Source: Dechloromonas hankyongensis
GTDB lineage: Bacteria > Pseudomonadota > Gammaproteobacteria > Burkholderiales > Rhodocyclaceae
Direction: 5' to 3'
Assembly: GCF_022012295.1 (NCBI RefSeq)
Contig: NZ_JAKLTN010000001.1
Location: forward strand, 496,001 to 560,000
DNA: 64,000 nt
Position numbers and translations under genes: made by a program. Shown piece after piece: positions 38,645-46,224 of the stretch. Each line of letters starts with the position of its first letter. The first letter of the stretch is position 1. A model generated the notes under the pieces. It searched no databases. It was not told the origin of the DNA and saw only the letters and a list, made by a program, of their open reading frames with translations.

Positions 38645-39105
38645 GAGGATTCTCCCGTTAATGTTGATGGTGAGAAGTTAAAAATGTGCACCAAGTCAAC
38701 GACTTAACCCCTTGACTTAAAGTGATTTTACTTCTCTGGCGAATTCTGGTTGCTTGAACTATAGCAAAATGCCACTTGATTACAAGCTCGACGGTTCTCA
38801 GCGCCTTCGCGCTTCTTTTTTAGAGAATCGCTCTTTGGAACCGTTCAAGCATAGATTTCTGTAAGCGACATCCACCTTCCATCGTTCGCTGTGAGGCGTC
38901 CCCATAGTGCCCATTACCGTGTTGCCTCCTTAGCCCCCTGCTAAGAAAAGCGTAGGCGCCGACAAGCGTACTCATGCAATGAGCGTACGCCAAAAAAATT
39001 GCAAATAAGCAATTGACAGCCGATGTGGCAACGCTATAGAGTCCACCTCGTGGTTGCAAAATCGCAATTACACATCAAATCATCAATCGTTCAGGAGTTT
39101 CTTTC
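38645..39105. other. Divergent promoter region with an inverted repeat
   Basis: About 460 bp without a convincing gene. A 7-bp inverted repeat AAGTCAA/TTGACTT at 38693-38718 with an extra GACTT between its arms sits just upstream of the protease-deaminase operon and looks like an operator overlapping a TTGACT box. A minus-strand frame at 38820-39059 lacks a ribosome site and protein-like features. Confidence 0.45.
38693..38718. promoter_or_regulatory. Putative operator before the protease-deaminase operon
   Basis: Arms AAGTCAA (38693-38699) and TTGACTT (38712-38718) with a CGACTT copy between. It lies about 50-75 bases before the first start codon on the minus strand, where a regulator would act. 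Confidence 0.35.
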
Positions 39106-39276
39106 ATGGCAACTAATCCACCTAAAGGTGATGGTCACCGCAACGGTGCCGTCAGACAGCGTTCTCAGACACAGACCCCGTCGGGGCACTGGGTCAAGCG
39201 CGATACCAAAACCGGGCAGTTTATGGACGTCAAGTCTGACGGGCTTCCGTTTAAAGGTGTTCGTCGAGAAAAGTAA
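39106..39276 (+). CDS. Conserved 56-residue basic protein
   Basis: The peptide starts MATNPPKGDGHRNGAVRQRS and ends VKSDGLPFKGVRREK. It is a recurrent small protein type in proteobacterial accessory regions, rich in Gly, Lys and Arg with a WVKRDTKTGQFMDVK strand pair. The start follows a CAGGAG ribosome site. No function is known. It heads a run of small + strand genes leading to the E2-like gene. Confidence 0.65.
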   Translation: MATNPPKGDGHRNGAVRQRSQTQTPSGHWVKRDTKTGQFMDVKSDGLPFKGVRREK

Positions 39277-39317
39277 GAGGTGGGGACGTCATTGTCCCCA
39301 TTTTTATGGGTAAGGAT

Positions 39318-39446
39318 ATGAACGAATTAACTGCACAGCTCTTTGCGAAGCCCATTCCATCGGTGCTTGTTATTTCCAGCTTATGCGTAGCTGGGTCTTT
39401 TGGATGGCTTCGTTGTGAATTCAGTGAAGGCCTTATCTATGAATGA
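39318..39446 (+). CDS. Possible 42-residue membrane peptide
   Basis: The frame encodes a short peptide with one hydrophobic stretch (SVLVISSLCVAGSFGWL). It overlaps the start of the next gene by eight bases, which favours a real translated unit; a ribosome site AAGGAT is close to the ATG. Confidence 0.4.
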   Translation: MNELTAQLFAKPIPSVLVISSLCVAGSFGWLRCEFSEGLIYE

Positions 39447-40341
39447 AAACGCGAAGAATCTTTTGGGGGAGATTGGTCGGCAGCTTGATCGACACATCTT
39501 TCCTGTAGTGAAAAACGGTGGATTTGTTTGGCCCAGCCAATCCACTGCTTACCTCAATCCGCTGGGCAAGGAGCAGTATCATGAATCAAAAAGATCGCGA
39601 GGATCCCCAGCCGAACCATGGTCAGGGGCCGTCGGATGGCAAAGGCCGCCCAGTGGACCATGGATCACCCCAGGATCATGGGCGACCCGTGCAACCCCAC
39701 CGGTCGTCAGCTCAGGGCAAGGAAACATATACCGGAGCTCGTTGACGTCGGTATGCGAAGCCTACCCGGGCACGCAGATGTGGGAACAGGAGGAGGGCTT
39801 TTGGTTGTATTCAGAAAGCTCTCTCCTTTCCGGACTGGGGCGGAAAGTAAGTTTCCTCATAGCTATTTCAGCCGAAAGGCAGGCCGTAAGGGGCTGGGCC
39901 TTTTGGTATAGCAAAATGGCTGGAGCGTCGTGGATCGGCCCTCGCCACACGAATTTCCCTGACGGTTCTATCTGTGCTTTCGAGCCGACAGACGGCACGT
40001 GGGCCTTCGGGGATTCACTTGTTGAACTTCTCGATCTCTATTCAGTATGGGCACTGCGGCAGCTCCATTATGAGGTACTTGGGCACTGGCCAGGGCCGCA
40101 AGCGGTCTCCCAGCCTTACGAGCGTCTCCTGGAACTGCGGGATGGTGAGCACTGCGGGTGCGGTGCCATTGGGCGGCGCTATATCGATTGCTGTAAAGCA
40201 GCAGATATGCGGATGAACCTAATTGCGGAGGCAATAAGGTTCGGCTTCTTTTCAAGCTGGAAGCTACGCTCCCCACCCATGTCTGTAATGCAATTTATAC
40301 GCAACAGGATTAGTCCGCCAAGAATTTCCGAGGTGGTCTAA
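39439..40341 (+). CDS. E2-like (UBC-fold) protein with C-terminal SEC-C motif
   Basis: A 300-residue frame. The last two thirds contain VRGWAFW, then PRHTNFPDGSICAFEP, which resembles the HPN...C active loop of ubiquitin-conjugating E2 enzymes (His-x-Asn, then Gly-x-Ile-Cys), and end with a zinc motif EHCGCGAIGRRYIDCC of SEC-C type near residue 240. The first 45 residues look like an independent start. The middle (about 48-100) is odd Ser/Pro/Trp-rich sequence that overlaps another frame at 39581-39745, so the gene may be a fusion left by a deletion. No E1, JAB or ubiquitin-like gene is visible beside it. Catalysis is unproven. Confidence 0.5.
   Translation: MNENAKNLLGEIGRQLDRHIFPVVKNGGFVWPSQSTAYLNPLGKEQYHESKRSRGSPAEPWSGAVGWQRPPSGPWITPGSWATRATPPVVSSGQGNIYRSSLTSVCEAYPGTQMWEQEEGFWLYSESSLLSGLGRKVSFLIAISAERQAVRGWAFWYSKMAGASWIGPRHTNFPDGSICAFEPTDGTWAFGDSLVELLDLYSVWALRQLHYEVLGHWPGPQAVSQPYERLLELRDGEHCGCGAIGRRYIDCCKAADMRMNLIAEAIRFGFFSSWKLRSPPMSVMQFIRNRISPPRISEVV
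39581..39745 (+). CDS. Overlapping 54-residue His/Gly/Pro-rich frame, possible gene remnant
   Basis: This frame starts with ATG after a well-placed AAGGAG and encodes MNQKDREDPQPNHGQGPSDG followed by more His/Gly/Pro/Gln-rich sequence. Such flexible starts occur on bacterial multi-ubiquitin-like proteins, but no ubiquitin-like fold follows because the frame stops. It shares DNA with the 300-residue E2-like frame; only one is likely to be the original coding frame here. Confidence 0.35.
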   Translation: MNQKDREDPQPNHGQGPSDGKGRPVDHGSPQDHGRPVQPHRSSAQGKETYTGAR

Positions 40342-40440
40342 CGTTGATTTAGTGGCGGATCCACGCACTGTCTGACGGATGAATGGGTGCGGTTTAACTA
40401 ATCGCTGGACAGAGAATTTTGGGACGGTGAAAAGAGATTT

Positions 40441-41220
40441 ATGAAAAAAGCATTTTGGCCAGATCGGGATGAAGAATGTACAACTCAAGCGTATTTTGCA
40501 CACTATGGCGGTAAGCATGACCGGCGCTGGCTTTACACACCTCGCCCTCAAGCACGCTGCCCAGCCTGCCTTGAGGATGTAAAACTTGTTGGAGAAGACA
40601 GGGCTCCGCACGACAGGCATTTTTCCCATATTGGTAGTTCTGCGCAGGCCCCATTTTGCCCTCTACGTAATCTAGCAGACCGAAAATACGAATTTCTGAC
40701 GGATGTGCCACCCGACTGTGAGCGGGGCCGACAGTTAAGGGCTAGTTTCTTCAGAAATTGGAAGCAGCATTGGGGGCTGCTCAAAAGCCATTTACGAGGA
40801 TATGCAGATATTCACCGCTTTATCGAAATGATTCACATAGCGGATAAGATGAAGTTGTGGCATCGCCCCTCTTTGTCGGAATGGGAAGTTCCCTACATAT
40901 TCCTGGTATGGAGTGACTATCCTCCGATTCTGGATAGATCTGAAAAAACCAAGTACAAGCGTCGGGAGTGGTATCGCTTCTGGTTCGATGCCAGAGTCAG
41001 GAGTTTTGAGGACTTGTGGATTCGGACCGAAGGAGAATTCCGGATTGTTCGAGCAGAGTACGCTATTCCCAGGAGCGGTGGCTCTCCTGGGATAGTTCAT
41101 CTTAAAGATGTCGACGTATTCAAAATGAATTCTGATTTTCTAGCTAGGCCTATGACAGAGCCTCATGAATATGCAGTTGCAATGATGATTCGGGCTTTTC
41201 CCGAGGAGCTAGGTCATTAG
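40441..41220 (+). CDS. Hypothetical protein with CoiA-type zinc ribbon
   Basis: A 259-residue protein. Near the N-terminus RCPACLEDVKLVGEDRAPHD followed by RHFSHIG and a later CPL resembles the zinc ribbon in CoiA-like proteins (CxxC...HFxH). The rest is Trp/Arg-rich and mixed alpha/beta (WEVPYIFLVWSDYPP, EWYRFWFDARV) without a visible nuclease motif. It is the second such protein in this element. Its 3' end overlaps the convergent hypothetical gene by 71 bp. Confidence 0.5.
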   Translation: MKKAFWPDRDEECTTQAYFAHYGGKHDRRWLYTPRPQARCPACLEDVKLVGEDRAPHDRHFSHIGSSAQAPFCPLRNLADRKYEFLTDVPPDCERGRQLRASFFRNWKQHWGLLKSHLRGYADIHRFIEMIHIADKMKLWHRPSLSEWEVPYIFLVWSDYPPILDRSEKTKYKRREWYRFWFDARVRSFEDLWIRTEGEFRIVRAEYAIPRSGGSPGIVHLKDVDVFKMNSDFLARPMTEPHEYAVAMMIRAFPEELGH

Positions 41221-41815
41221 AGGCGTAACGTTCGATTCCATCCTGACCAATAGCGATTGACCTGTTTGAAACGTCTTTTAGCCACTTCTCATTTTCCTCG
41301 GTAACAAGATGCTGAAACTGATCGTTTTGATAAATGGCGTGTGAGCCGGTGGGGCCGCTGCTTATCACGATCAAATAGGACGGGTTCTTCTCAAGCATGC
41401 TGTCCCAAGTGGGATACATGATTTCAACAAATACTTCTTCTAATTTATGTGGGCGCCACCATCGCCCAAATCGCTTCTCCTGAAGGGTCCAGAAACCTTG
41501 GGGGCCAAGGGCAGCAAAGGTCTTCCCCTCTTGTATATTTAATTGTCGAATGGCAGAAACAGTGCGATGTTTTGCCCATGCTTCGAAGTACTCTCGCTCA
41601 CCAGGACGAATGCTCATGTCGAGCCAAGGCAGATGTCTTAGACATGCAGATGCACAGACCTTTTCAAGCAGCTGGTTCGGTAAGGCGTTGCGTGTCCGGA
41701 ACAATTGATGAGAATTTACAGGCGAATTTAAAGCCGCATGACGGCCAAAGTTTTGTTGTTTCACTTTTATTCCTCGATCGATTCGTTGATGCATCAATAT
41801 CGTTCTGATATTCAT
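41150..41815 (-). CDS. Hypothetical protein at the right end of the element
   Basis: Up to 221 residues; no family recognised. The part from about residue 67 (MSIRPGEREYFEAWAKHRT) to the end has normal protein composition with Trp- and Glu-rich strands, while the first 60 residues are weaker, so the true start may be ATG at 41617. It is the last cargo gene before the right terminal repeats. Confidence 0.4.
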   Translation of the reverse strand: MNIRTILMHQRIDRGIKVKQQNFGRHAALNSPVNSHQLFRTRNALPNQLLEKVCASACLRHLPWLDMSIRPGEREYFEAWAKHRTVSAIRQLNIQEGKTFAALGPQGFWTLQEKRFGRWWRPHKLEEVFVEIMYPTWDSMLEKNPSYLIVISSGPTGSHAIYQNDQFQHLVTEENEKWLKDVSNRSIAIGQDGIERYASNDLAPREKPESSLQLHIHEALS

Positions 41816-41982
41816 TGCTTGAAGAGACTAAGCCCGTGAGGGAGTTGGTCTAGAAAACGTTCGGTGGAGGAATGGGTGGTGGCCAAATAGGTTCGACCAC
41901 TACGAGCAGTTGGAGACCAGAAAACCTCACCGAGCAGCCGAGATTCTTGGCTACCCGATGCTGTGGAAGCTTTTTGGCCCTA

Positions 41983-42022
41983 CCGGAATTCGCAAATATC
42001 GATGTTCGCTCGCACTTAATTT
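41983..42022 (-). repeat. Putative inner TnsB-binding repeats, right end
   Basis: Reading inward from 42064, copies of the GCGA core recur at element bases 52 (AAGTGCGAGCGAACATCG) and 72 (TATTTGCGAATTCC) after the terminal one at 21. Three sites here against two seen at the left fits the asymmetric ends of Tn7-type elements. Confidence 0.5.
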
Positions 42023-42039
42023 CGTGAGAACTGGCGATA

Positions 42040-42064
42040 TTCGCAATTAGTGTTGGAACTAACA
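42040..42064 (-). repeat. Right terminal inverted repeat of the transposon
   Basis: Read on the minus strand it starts TGTTAGTTCCAACACTAATT and ends GCGAA, matching the left end at 22 of 25 positions. It joins directly to the comM 5' half through the CCGCC duplication. Confidence 0.93.
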
Positions 42065-42069
42065 CCGCC
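42065..42069. repeat. Target-site duplication, right copy (CCGCC)
   Basis: The same five bases as at 17029-17033, directly after the right end of the element. They belong to the Gly-Gly-Gly codons of comM. Confidence 0.95.
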
Positions 42070-42909
42070 GCCGACCAGCGCGATGGCCGAGGCGGTATGG
42101 TGCGGTTGACGGTACGGGCGTAAACCGAAGCTCTCCGGTCGGAACTGGCCGACCAGCGACAGGACGGCCGCCGAACCCTTGGCGGCTTCGTTGTCCAGGT
42201 CGGGCATCAGGCCGGGCAGACGTGCGGCGAGCATGGACTTGCCGGAACCGGGCGGACCGATCATCAGCAGGGAATGGCAACCGGCGGCGGCGATTTCCAG
42301 CACGCGCTTGGCTTGAATCTGGCCACGCACTTCGGCGAGGTCGGCAAGCAGCGGGCGGCCCGGCGCATCGGCGGCGGTCTCCGCAGCTGGCAAGGCCTCA
42401 CGGTCGGCCAGGTGGGCGCAGACGCCGAGCAGGGAGCGGGCGGACAGGATGTGCGCCGAACCGGTCAGCGCCGCTTCCCGGGCGCTTTCCTCGGGCAGGA
42501 TGAAGGCCTTGTGGCCATTGCTGGTCTGCAGGGCCATGGCCAGCGCGCCGCGGATGGGGCGCAATTCCCCGGACAGCGACAATTCGCCGGCGAATTCGTA
42601 ATCGGCGAGCTGGGCCGCCGGGATCTGACCGCTGGCGGCCAGGATGCCGAGGGCGATGGGCAGGTCGAAACGCCCGGATTCCTTGGGCAGATCGGCCGGT
42701 GCCAGGTTGACGGTGATCCGCTTGGCCGGGAACTCGAAGCCGGAATTGACGATGGCTGCCCGTACGCGGTCGCGTGCTTCCTTGACTTCGATATCGGGCA
42801 GGCCGACCAGTGCGAAACTGGGCAGTCCGCTGGCCAGATGGGCTTCGACGATGACCGGCGGCGCATTGAGGCCATCCAGTCCGCGACTGTGGGCGACGGC
42901 CAGCGCCAT
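42065..42909 (-). pseudogene. comM: comM, 5' fragment (Walker A half)
   Basis: The N-terminal half of the YifB/ComM helicase, with the native start MALAVAHSRGLDGLNAPPV, the Lon-protease-like fold of YifB proteins, and Walker A in GPPGSGKSMLAARLPGLM. It breaks after HHTASAIALVGGG; translation runs 15 codons into the transposon and stops. Walker B and the zinc region are 25 kb away at 16377-17033. Each half lacks what the other has, so branch migration by ComM should be lost and natural transformation reduced. Confidence 0.95.
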
Positions 42910-42916
42910 GCGTGGC

Positions 42917-43159
42917 TTACTGGCCCGAGCGGGCCTTTTCCAGCGCTTCGACGCGGGCTTCCAGCGCCGTCAGCTTGTCGCGGGTGCGCGCCAGCACTTC
43001 GGCCTGGACATCGAATTCCTCGCGGGTGACCAAATCAAGCTTGGCAAAGAAGCCGCCCATCATCGCCTTGGCATTTTTTTCGATATCTTTGGCCGGTGTA
43101 TTGGCCAGCAGGGCGCTCATCTTGGCGCCGAAATCTTCCAGAATCTTGGGGTCGAGCAT
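42917..43159 (-). CDS. ubiK: Ubiquinone biosynthesis accessory factor UbiK
   Basis: An 80-residue BMFP/DUF526 protein (YqiC family). It starts MLDPKILEDFGAKM and ends in a long coiled coil, LDLVTREEFDVQAEVLARTR. UbiK helps assemble the soluble Ubi complex for aerobic ubiquinone synthesis and binds membranes. It lies seven bases upstream of comM on the same strand, so comM was the second gene of this unit. Confidence 0.88.
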   Translation of the reverse strand: MLDPKILEDFGAKMSALLANTPAKDIEKNAKAMMGGFFAKLDLVTREEFDVQAEVLARTRDKLTALEARVEALEKARSGQ

Positions 43160-43249
43160 GGTATTCCTCCGTGGCCGGGCAGTTTATCACAGGGGGATAG
43201 ACCCTTCTTTTGGATCATCGCTCATGCTTGGTGCGTAACACTCTGTAAC

Positions 43250-43279
43250 TGCACAATTTTGGTGCGCCGGTTTGGTGCA
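43250..43279 (+). promoter_or_regulatory. Two overlapping NtrC-binding sites
   Basis: TGCACAATTTTGGTGCG (43250-43266) and TGCGCCGGTTTGGTGCA (43263-43279) each fit the NtrC dyad TGCACC-N5-GGTGCA with one or two changes. They lie 50-80 bases before a sigma-54 promoter, the normal enhancer position. They point to induction of the downstream torF-like/glnK/amtB genes under nitrogen limitation. Confidence 0.75.
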
Positions 43280-43328
43280 TTACCTTGGTAATACCCATCA
43301 AGTCCTTGATTGCTATCAAAAACAGGCC

Positions 43329-43344
43329 TGGCACGCGTCCTGCT
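43329..43344 (+). promoter_or_regulatory. Sigma-54 promoter for the torF-like/glnK/amtB unit
   Basis: TGGCACGCGTCCTGCT has the invariant GG and GC separated by ten bases, as required for RpoN -24/-12 promoters. It lies about 55 bases before the torF-like start, and NtrC-like sites are upstream at the expected distance. Confidence 0.82.
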
Positions 43345-43400
43345 AATGCTGTATCGCACAATTTTCGTTTTCGTATTCATCAATCAGTAGGAGAGAAAAA

Positions 43401-44168
43401 ATGAAGAAGTCTCTGATCGCCCTGGCCCTCGTCGGCGCCTTTGCCGCTCCGGCCTTTGCCGAAGAAGCTGCCGCCCCGGCCCCCGCGCTGACCGGCAACA
43501 TCGGTGTCGTTAGCGATTACATCTTCCGCGGTATCAGCCAGACCCAAGGCCACCCGGCGCTGCAAGGCGGTTTCGATTACAACCACGCCAGCGGTCTGTA
43601 TGTCGGCGTCTGGGGTTCCAACGTTTCCTGGGTCCAAGTTAACAACTATAAGGACAACAGCAGCCTGGAAGCTGACTTCTACGGCGGCTACAAAGGCTCC
43701 TTCGCCAGCGACTTCACTTTCGACGTCGGCGCCATCAAGTATTACTACCCGGGTACCTCCCTGGGCGGCGTGACGCCGGACACCATGGAAGTCTACGGTG
43801 CCATCGGCTGGAAGTTCATCACCCTGAAGTACAACCACACGATTTCGCAATACATGGTCGGCTGGTCCGGCACCAATGGCGAAAATACCCGCGGTTCGGG
43901 CTATATCGATCTGTCGGCCAACTACGATCTGGGCGACGGCTGGGGCGTGCAGGCCCACCTCGGCCACCAGAAGATCAAGAACTTCAGCGACGCTTCCTAC
44001 ACCGACTGGAAGCTGGGCGTGACCAAGGATGTCGGCTTCGGCGTCTTCGGCCTGGCTTACACCGACACCAATGCCAATACCTGTGGCGACAGCGTTCCCG
44101 CTTACTGCTGGAACAACAAGAACGTCGCCAAAGGCACCGCGCTGGTCTCCTTCGCCAAGACTTTCTAA
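43401..44168 (+). CDS. TorF family putative outer-membrane porin
   Basis: A 255-residue exported beta-barrel protein of the TIGR02001 (TorF) type: signal peptide cleaved after PAFA, then LTGNIGVVSDYIFRGISQTQ, repeated amphipathic strands and a terminal phenylalanine (FAKTF) for BAM recognition. In Rhodocyclales such a gene commonly precedes glnK-amtB, so a role in outer-membrane passage of nitrogen compounds is likely but unproven. It is transcribed from the sigma-54 promoter at 43329. A stable hairpin follows at 44181-44220. Confidence 0.8.
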   Translation: MKKSLIALALVGAFAAPAFAEEAAAPAPALTGNIGVVSDYIFRGISQTQGHPALQGGFDYNHASGLYVGVWGSNVSWVQVNNYKDNSSLEADFYGGYKGSFASDFTFDVGAIKYYYPGTSLGGVTPDTMEVYGAIGWKFITLKYNHTISQYMVGWSGTNGENTRGSGYIDLSANYDLGDGWGVQAHLGHQKIKNFSDASYTDWKLGVTKDVGFGVFGLAYTDTNANTCGDSVPAYCWNNKNVAKGTALVSFAKTF

Positions 44169-44180
44169 GCAAACCTAAAA

Positions 44181-44592
<412 letters not shown>

Positions 44593-44602
44593 GGAGCGCC
44601 CC

Positions 44603-46129
44603 ATGAAACGCTTATTCGCATTGCTGGCTGTAGTCGGCGCCGTTACGTTCGGTGCTCCGTCCTGGGCTGAAGAAAAGGCCGCCGCACCCGAAGCTGCCAC
44701 CGCACCGGCTCCGGCCGCTGCCCCGGCTGCTGCTGCCCCGGCTGCGGCCCCCGCTGCCGCCGAAGCTGCCGCCGAAGCTGCCGCCGAAGCTGCCGCTCCG
44801 GCACCTGCCGCAGCCCCGGTACCGCCCAACAAGGGCGACAACGCCTGGGTCATGATGAGTGCCGCGCTGGTCATCCTGATGTCCATCCCGGGCCTGGCCC
44901 TGTTCTACGGCGGCCTGGTCCGCACCAAGAACATGCTGTCGGTGCTCATGCAGGTTTTCGTGACCTTCTCGCTGATTTCGGTTCTCTGGGTGATCTACGG
45001 CTACTCCGCTGCCTTCACCGAGGGCAACGAATTCTTCGGCGTGCTCGACAAGCTGTTCCTGAAGGGCGTGACGGTCGATTCCGTTGCCGCTACCTTCTCC
45101 AAGGGCGTCAATATCTCCGAACTGGCCTACGTCGTCTTCCAGGGCGCCTTCGCGGCCATCACCTGCGGCCTGATCGTCGGTGCCTTCGCCGAGCGTGCCA
45201 AGTTCTCTGCCATCCTGGTCTTCATGGTGATCTGGTTCACCCTGTCGTACATCCCGATGGCCCACATGGTCTGGTACTGGGCGGGTCCGGATGCCTATGT
45301 CGACGCTGCTGCCGGTGAGCTGGCCGGTAAGACTGCTGGCTTCCTGTTCCAGAAGGGCGCTCTCGACTTCGCAGGCGGCACCGTGGTGCACATCAACGCC
45401 GCGATCGCCGGTCTGGTAGGTGCCTACATGGTCGGCAAGCGTACCGGCCTGGGCAACGTCTCGATGGCTCCCCACTCCCTGACCTTCACCATGATCGGTG
45501 CTTCCCTGCTGTGGTTCGGCTGGTTCGGCTTCAACGCCGGTTCCGCTCTCGAAGCCTCCGGCGGTGCCGCCCTGGCCATGGTCAACACCTGGGTCGCCAC
45601 GGCTTGTGCCGCACTGTCCTGGATGTTCGCCGAATGGATCCTGAAGGGTAAGCCCTCCATGCTGGGTGCCGCTTCCGGCGCCGTCGCCGGTCTGGTGGCG
45701 ATCACCCCGGCCGCCGGCTTCGTCGGCGTGATGGGGGCCATCATCATCGGCCTGCTCGCCGGCATCGTCTGCCTGTGGGGCGTCAATGGCCTGAAGAAGC
45801 TGCTCGGTGCCGATGACTCGCTGGACGTCTTCGGTGTGCACGGCGTCGGCGGCATCCTCGGTGCCATCCTGACCGGCGTGTTCGTCGATCCGGCCCTCGG
45901 CGGTACGGGTGTCTATGACTACGTGGCCAACAAGGTCGGCGATTTCGACATGACCGCCCAGGTGATCAGCCAGCTGTGGGGCGTCGGCACCGTGGTCGTC
46001 TGGTCGGGCGTCGTCTCCATCGTCGCCTACAAGCTGGTCGATATCGTGATCGGTCTGCGTGTGCCGGAAGAAGAAGAGCGTGAAGGTCTGGACCTTACCT
46101 CGCACGGCGAAAGCGCCTACCACCACTAA
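44603..46129 (+). CDS. amtB: Ammonium transporter AmtB
   Basis: A 508-residue ammonium channel. The start at 44603 follows an AAGGAG site. A signal peptide (cleaved near SWA) is followed by an unusual 50-residue Ala/Pro/Glu-rich linker before the first membrane helix (AWVMMSAALVILMSIPGLAL). Eleven helices follow, with FAGGTVVHINAAIAGLVGAY holding the first pore histidine and VFGVHGVGGILGAILTG the second. It forms an inner-membrane trimer gated by GlnK. A strong terminator comes right after the gene. Confidence 0.95.
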   Translation: MKRLFALLAVVGAVTFGAPSWAEEKAAAPEAATAPAPAAAPAAAAPAAAPAAAEAAAEAAAEAAAPAPAAAPVPPNKGDNAWVMMSAALVILMSIPGLALFYGGLVRTKNMLSVLMQVFVTFSLISVLWVIYGYSAAFTEGNEFFGVLDKLFLKGVTVDSVAATFSKGVNISELAYVVFQGAFAAITCGLIVGAFAERAKFSAILVFMVIWFTLSYIPMAHMVWYWAGPDAYVDAAAGELAGKTAGFLFQKGALDFAGGTVVHINAAIAGLVGAYMVGKRTGLGNVSMAPHSLTFTMIGASLLWFGWFGFNAGSALEASGGAALAMVNTWVATACAALSWMFAEWILKGKPSMLGAASGAVAGLVAITPAAGFVGVMGAIIIGLLAGIVCLWGVNGLKKLLGADDSLDVFGVHGVGGILGAILTGVFVDPALGGTGVYDYVANKVGDFDMTAQVISQLWGVGTVVVWSGVVSIVAYKLVDIVIGLRVPEEEEREGLDLTSHGESAYHH

Positions 46130-46156
46130 GCAAAGAAATTTAGTCTCTCTCCCTTT

Positions 46157-46182
46157 GGGCACCTGCGGGTGCCCATTTTTTT
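46157..46182 (+). terminator. Rho-independent terminator after amtB
   Basis: GGGCACC pairs with GGTGCCC around a TGCG loop and is followed by a run of seven Ts. Confidence 0.9.
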
Positions 46183-46224
46183 GGTTCATCGCACTTTTCC
46201 GGGAAAAGCGCGATGAACCTTTTT
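46183..46224 (-). terminator. Second hairpin, bidirectional terminator
   Basis: GGTTCATCGC and GCGATGAACC form a long stem with an inner CTTTTCC/GGGAAAAG extension and a T-run on the + side; on the minus side the A-run reads as a weaker tail. It separates amtB from the diguanylate cyclase gene and overlaps that gene's stop. Confidence 0.65.

Larger units (their letters stand above)
17034..42064. mobile_element. Tn7-like transposon (Tn6022/AbaR-type) inserted in comM
   Basis: A complete 25,031-bp element bounded by 25-bp imperfect inverted repeats starting TGT and by a CCGCC duplication. It encodes tnsA, tnsB, tnsC, tniQ and a tnsE-like gene in one + strand operon (28785-35408). The same gene order and the same comM target are known from Tn6022 and the AbaR islands of Acinetobacter, where the genes are called tniC, tniA, tniB, tniD and tniE. 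Cargo lies on both sides of the operon: 17.5-28.3 kb and 35.4-41.8 kb. Lower GC than the flanks is visible throughout. Both ends and all five transposition genes look intact, so it may still be mobile. Confidence 0.95.

Noticed and set aside
38820..39059. A 79-codon minus-strand frame
   Set aside because: No ribosome site, no family-like sequence and a Cys/Arg-rich composition; treated as intergenic.
17034..42064. CRISPR array or Cas genes on the Tn7-like element
   Set aside because: No regularly spaced direct repeats and no Cas6/7/8 or Cas12k-like protein were found; targeting fits TniQ recognition of comM instead.
17034..42064. Prophage or integrative conjugative element
   Set aside because: No phage structural, integrase, relaxase or type IV secretion genes are present; the ends and operon are of Tn7 type.
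44612..46189. A 525-codon minus-strand frame opposite amtB
   Set aside because: Its composition (Gly/Asp/His-rich) is that of antisense to Ala/Val-rich membrane codons; AmtB on the + strand is unambiguous.
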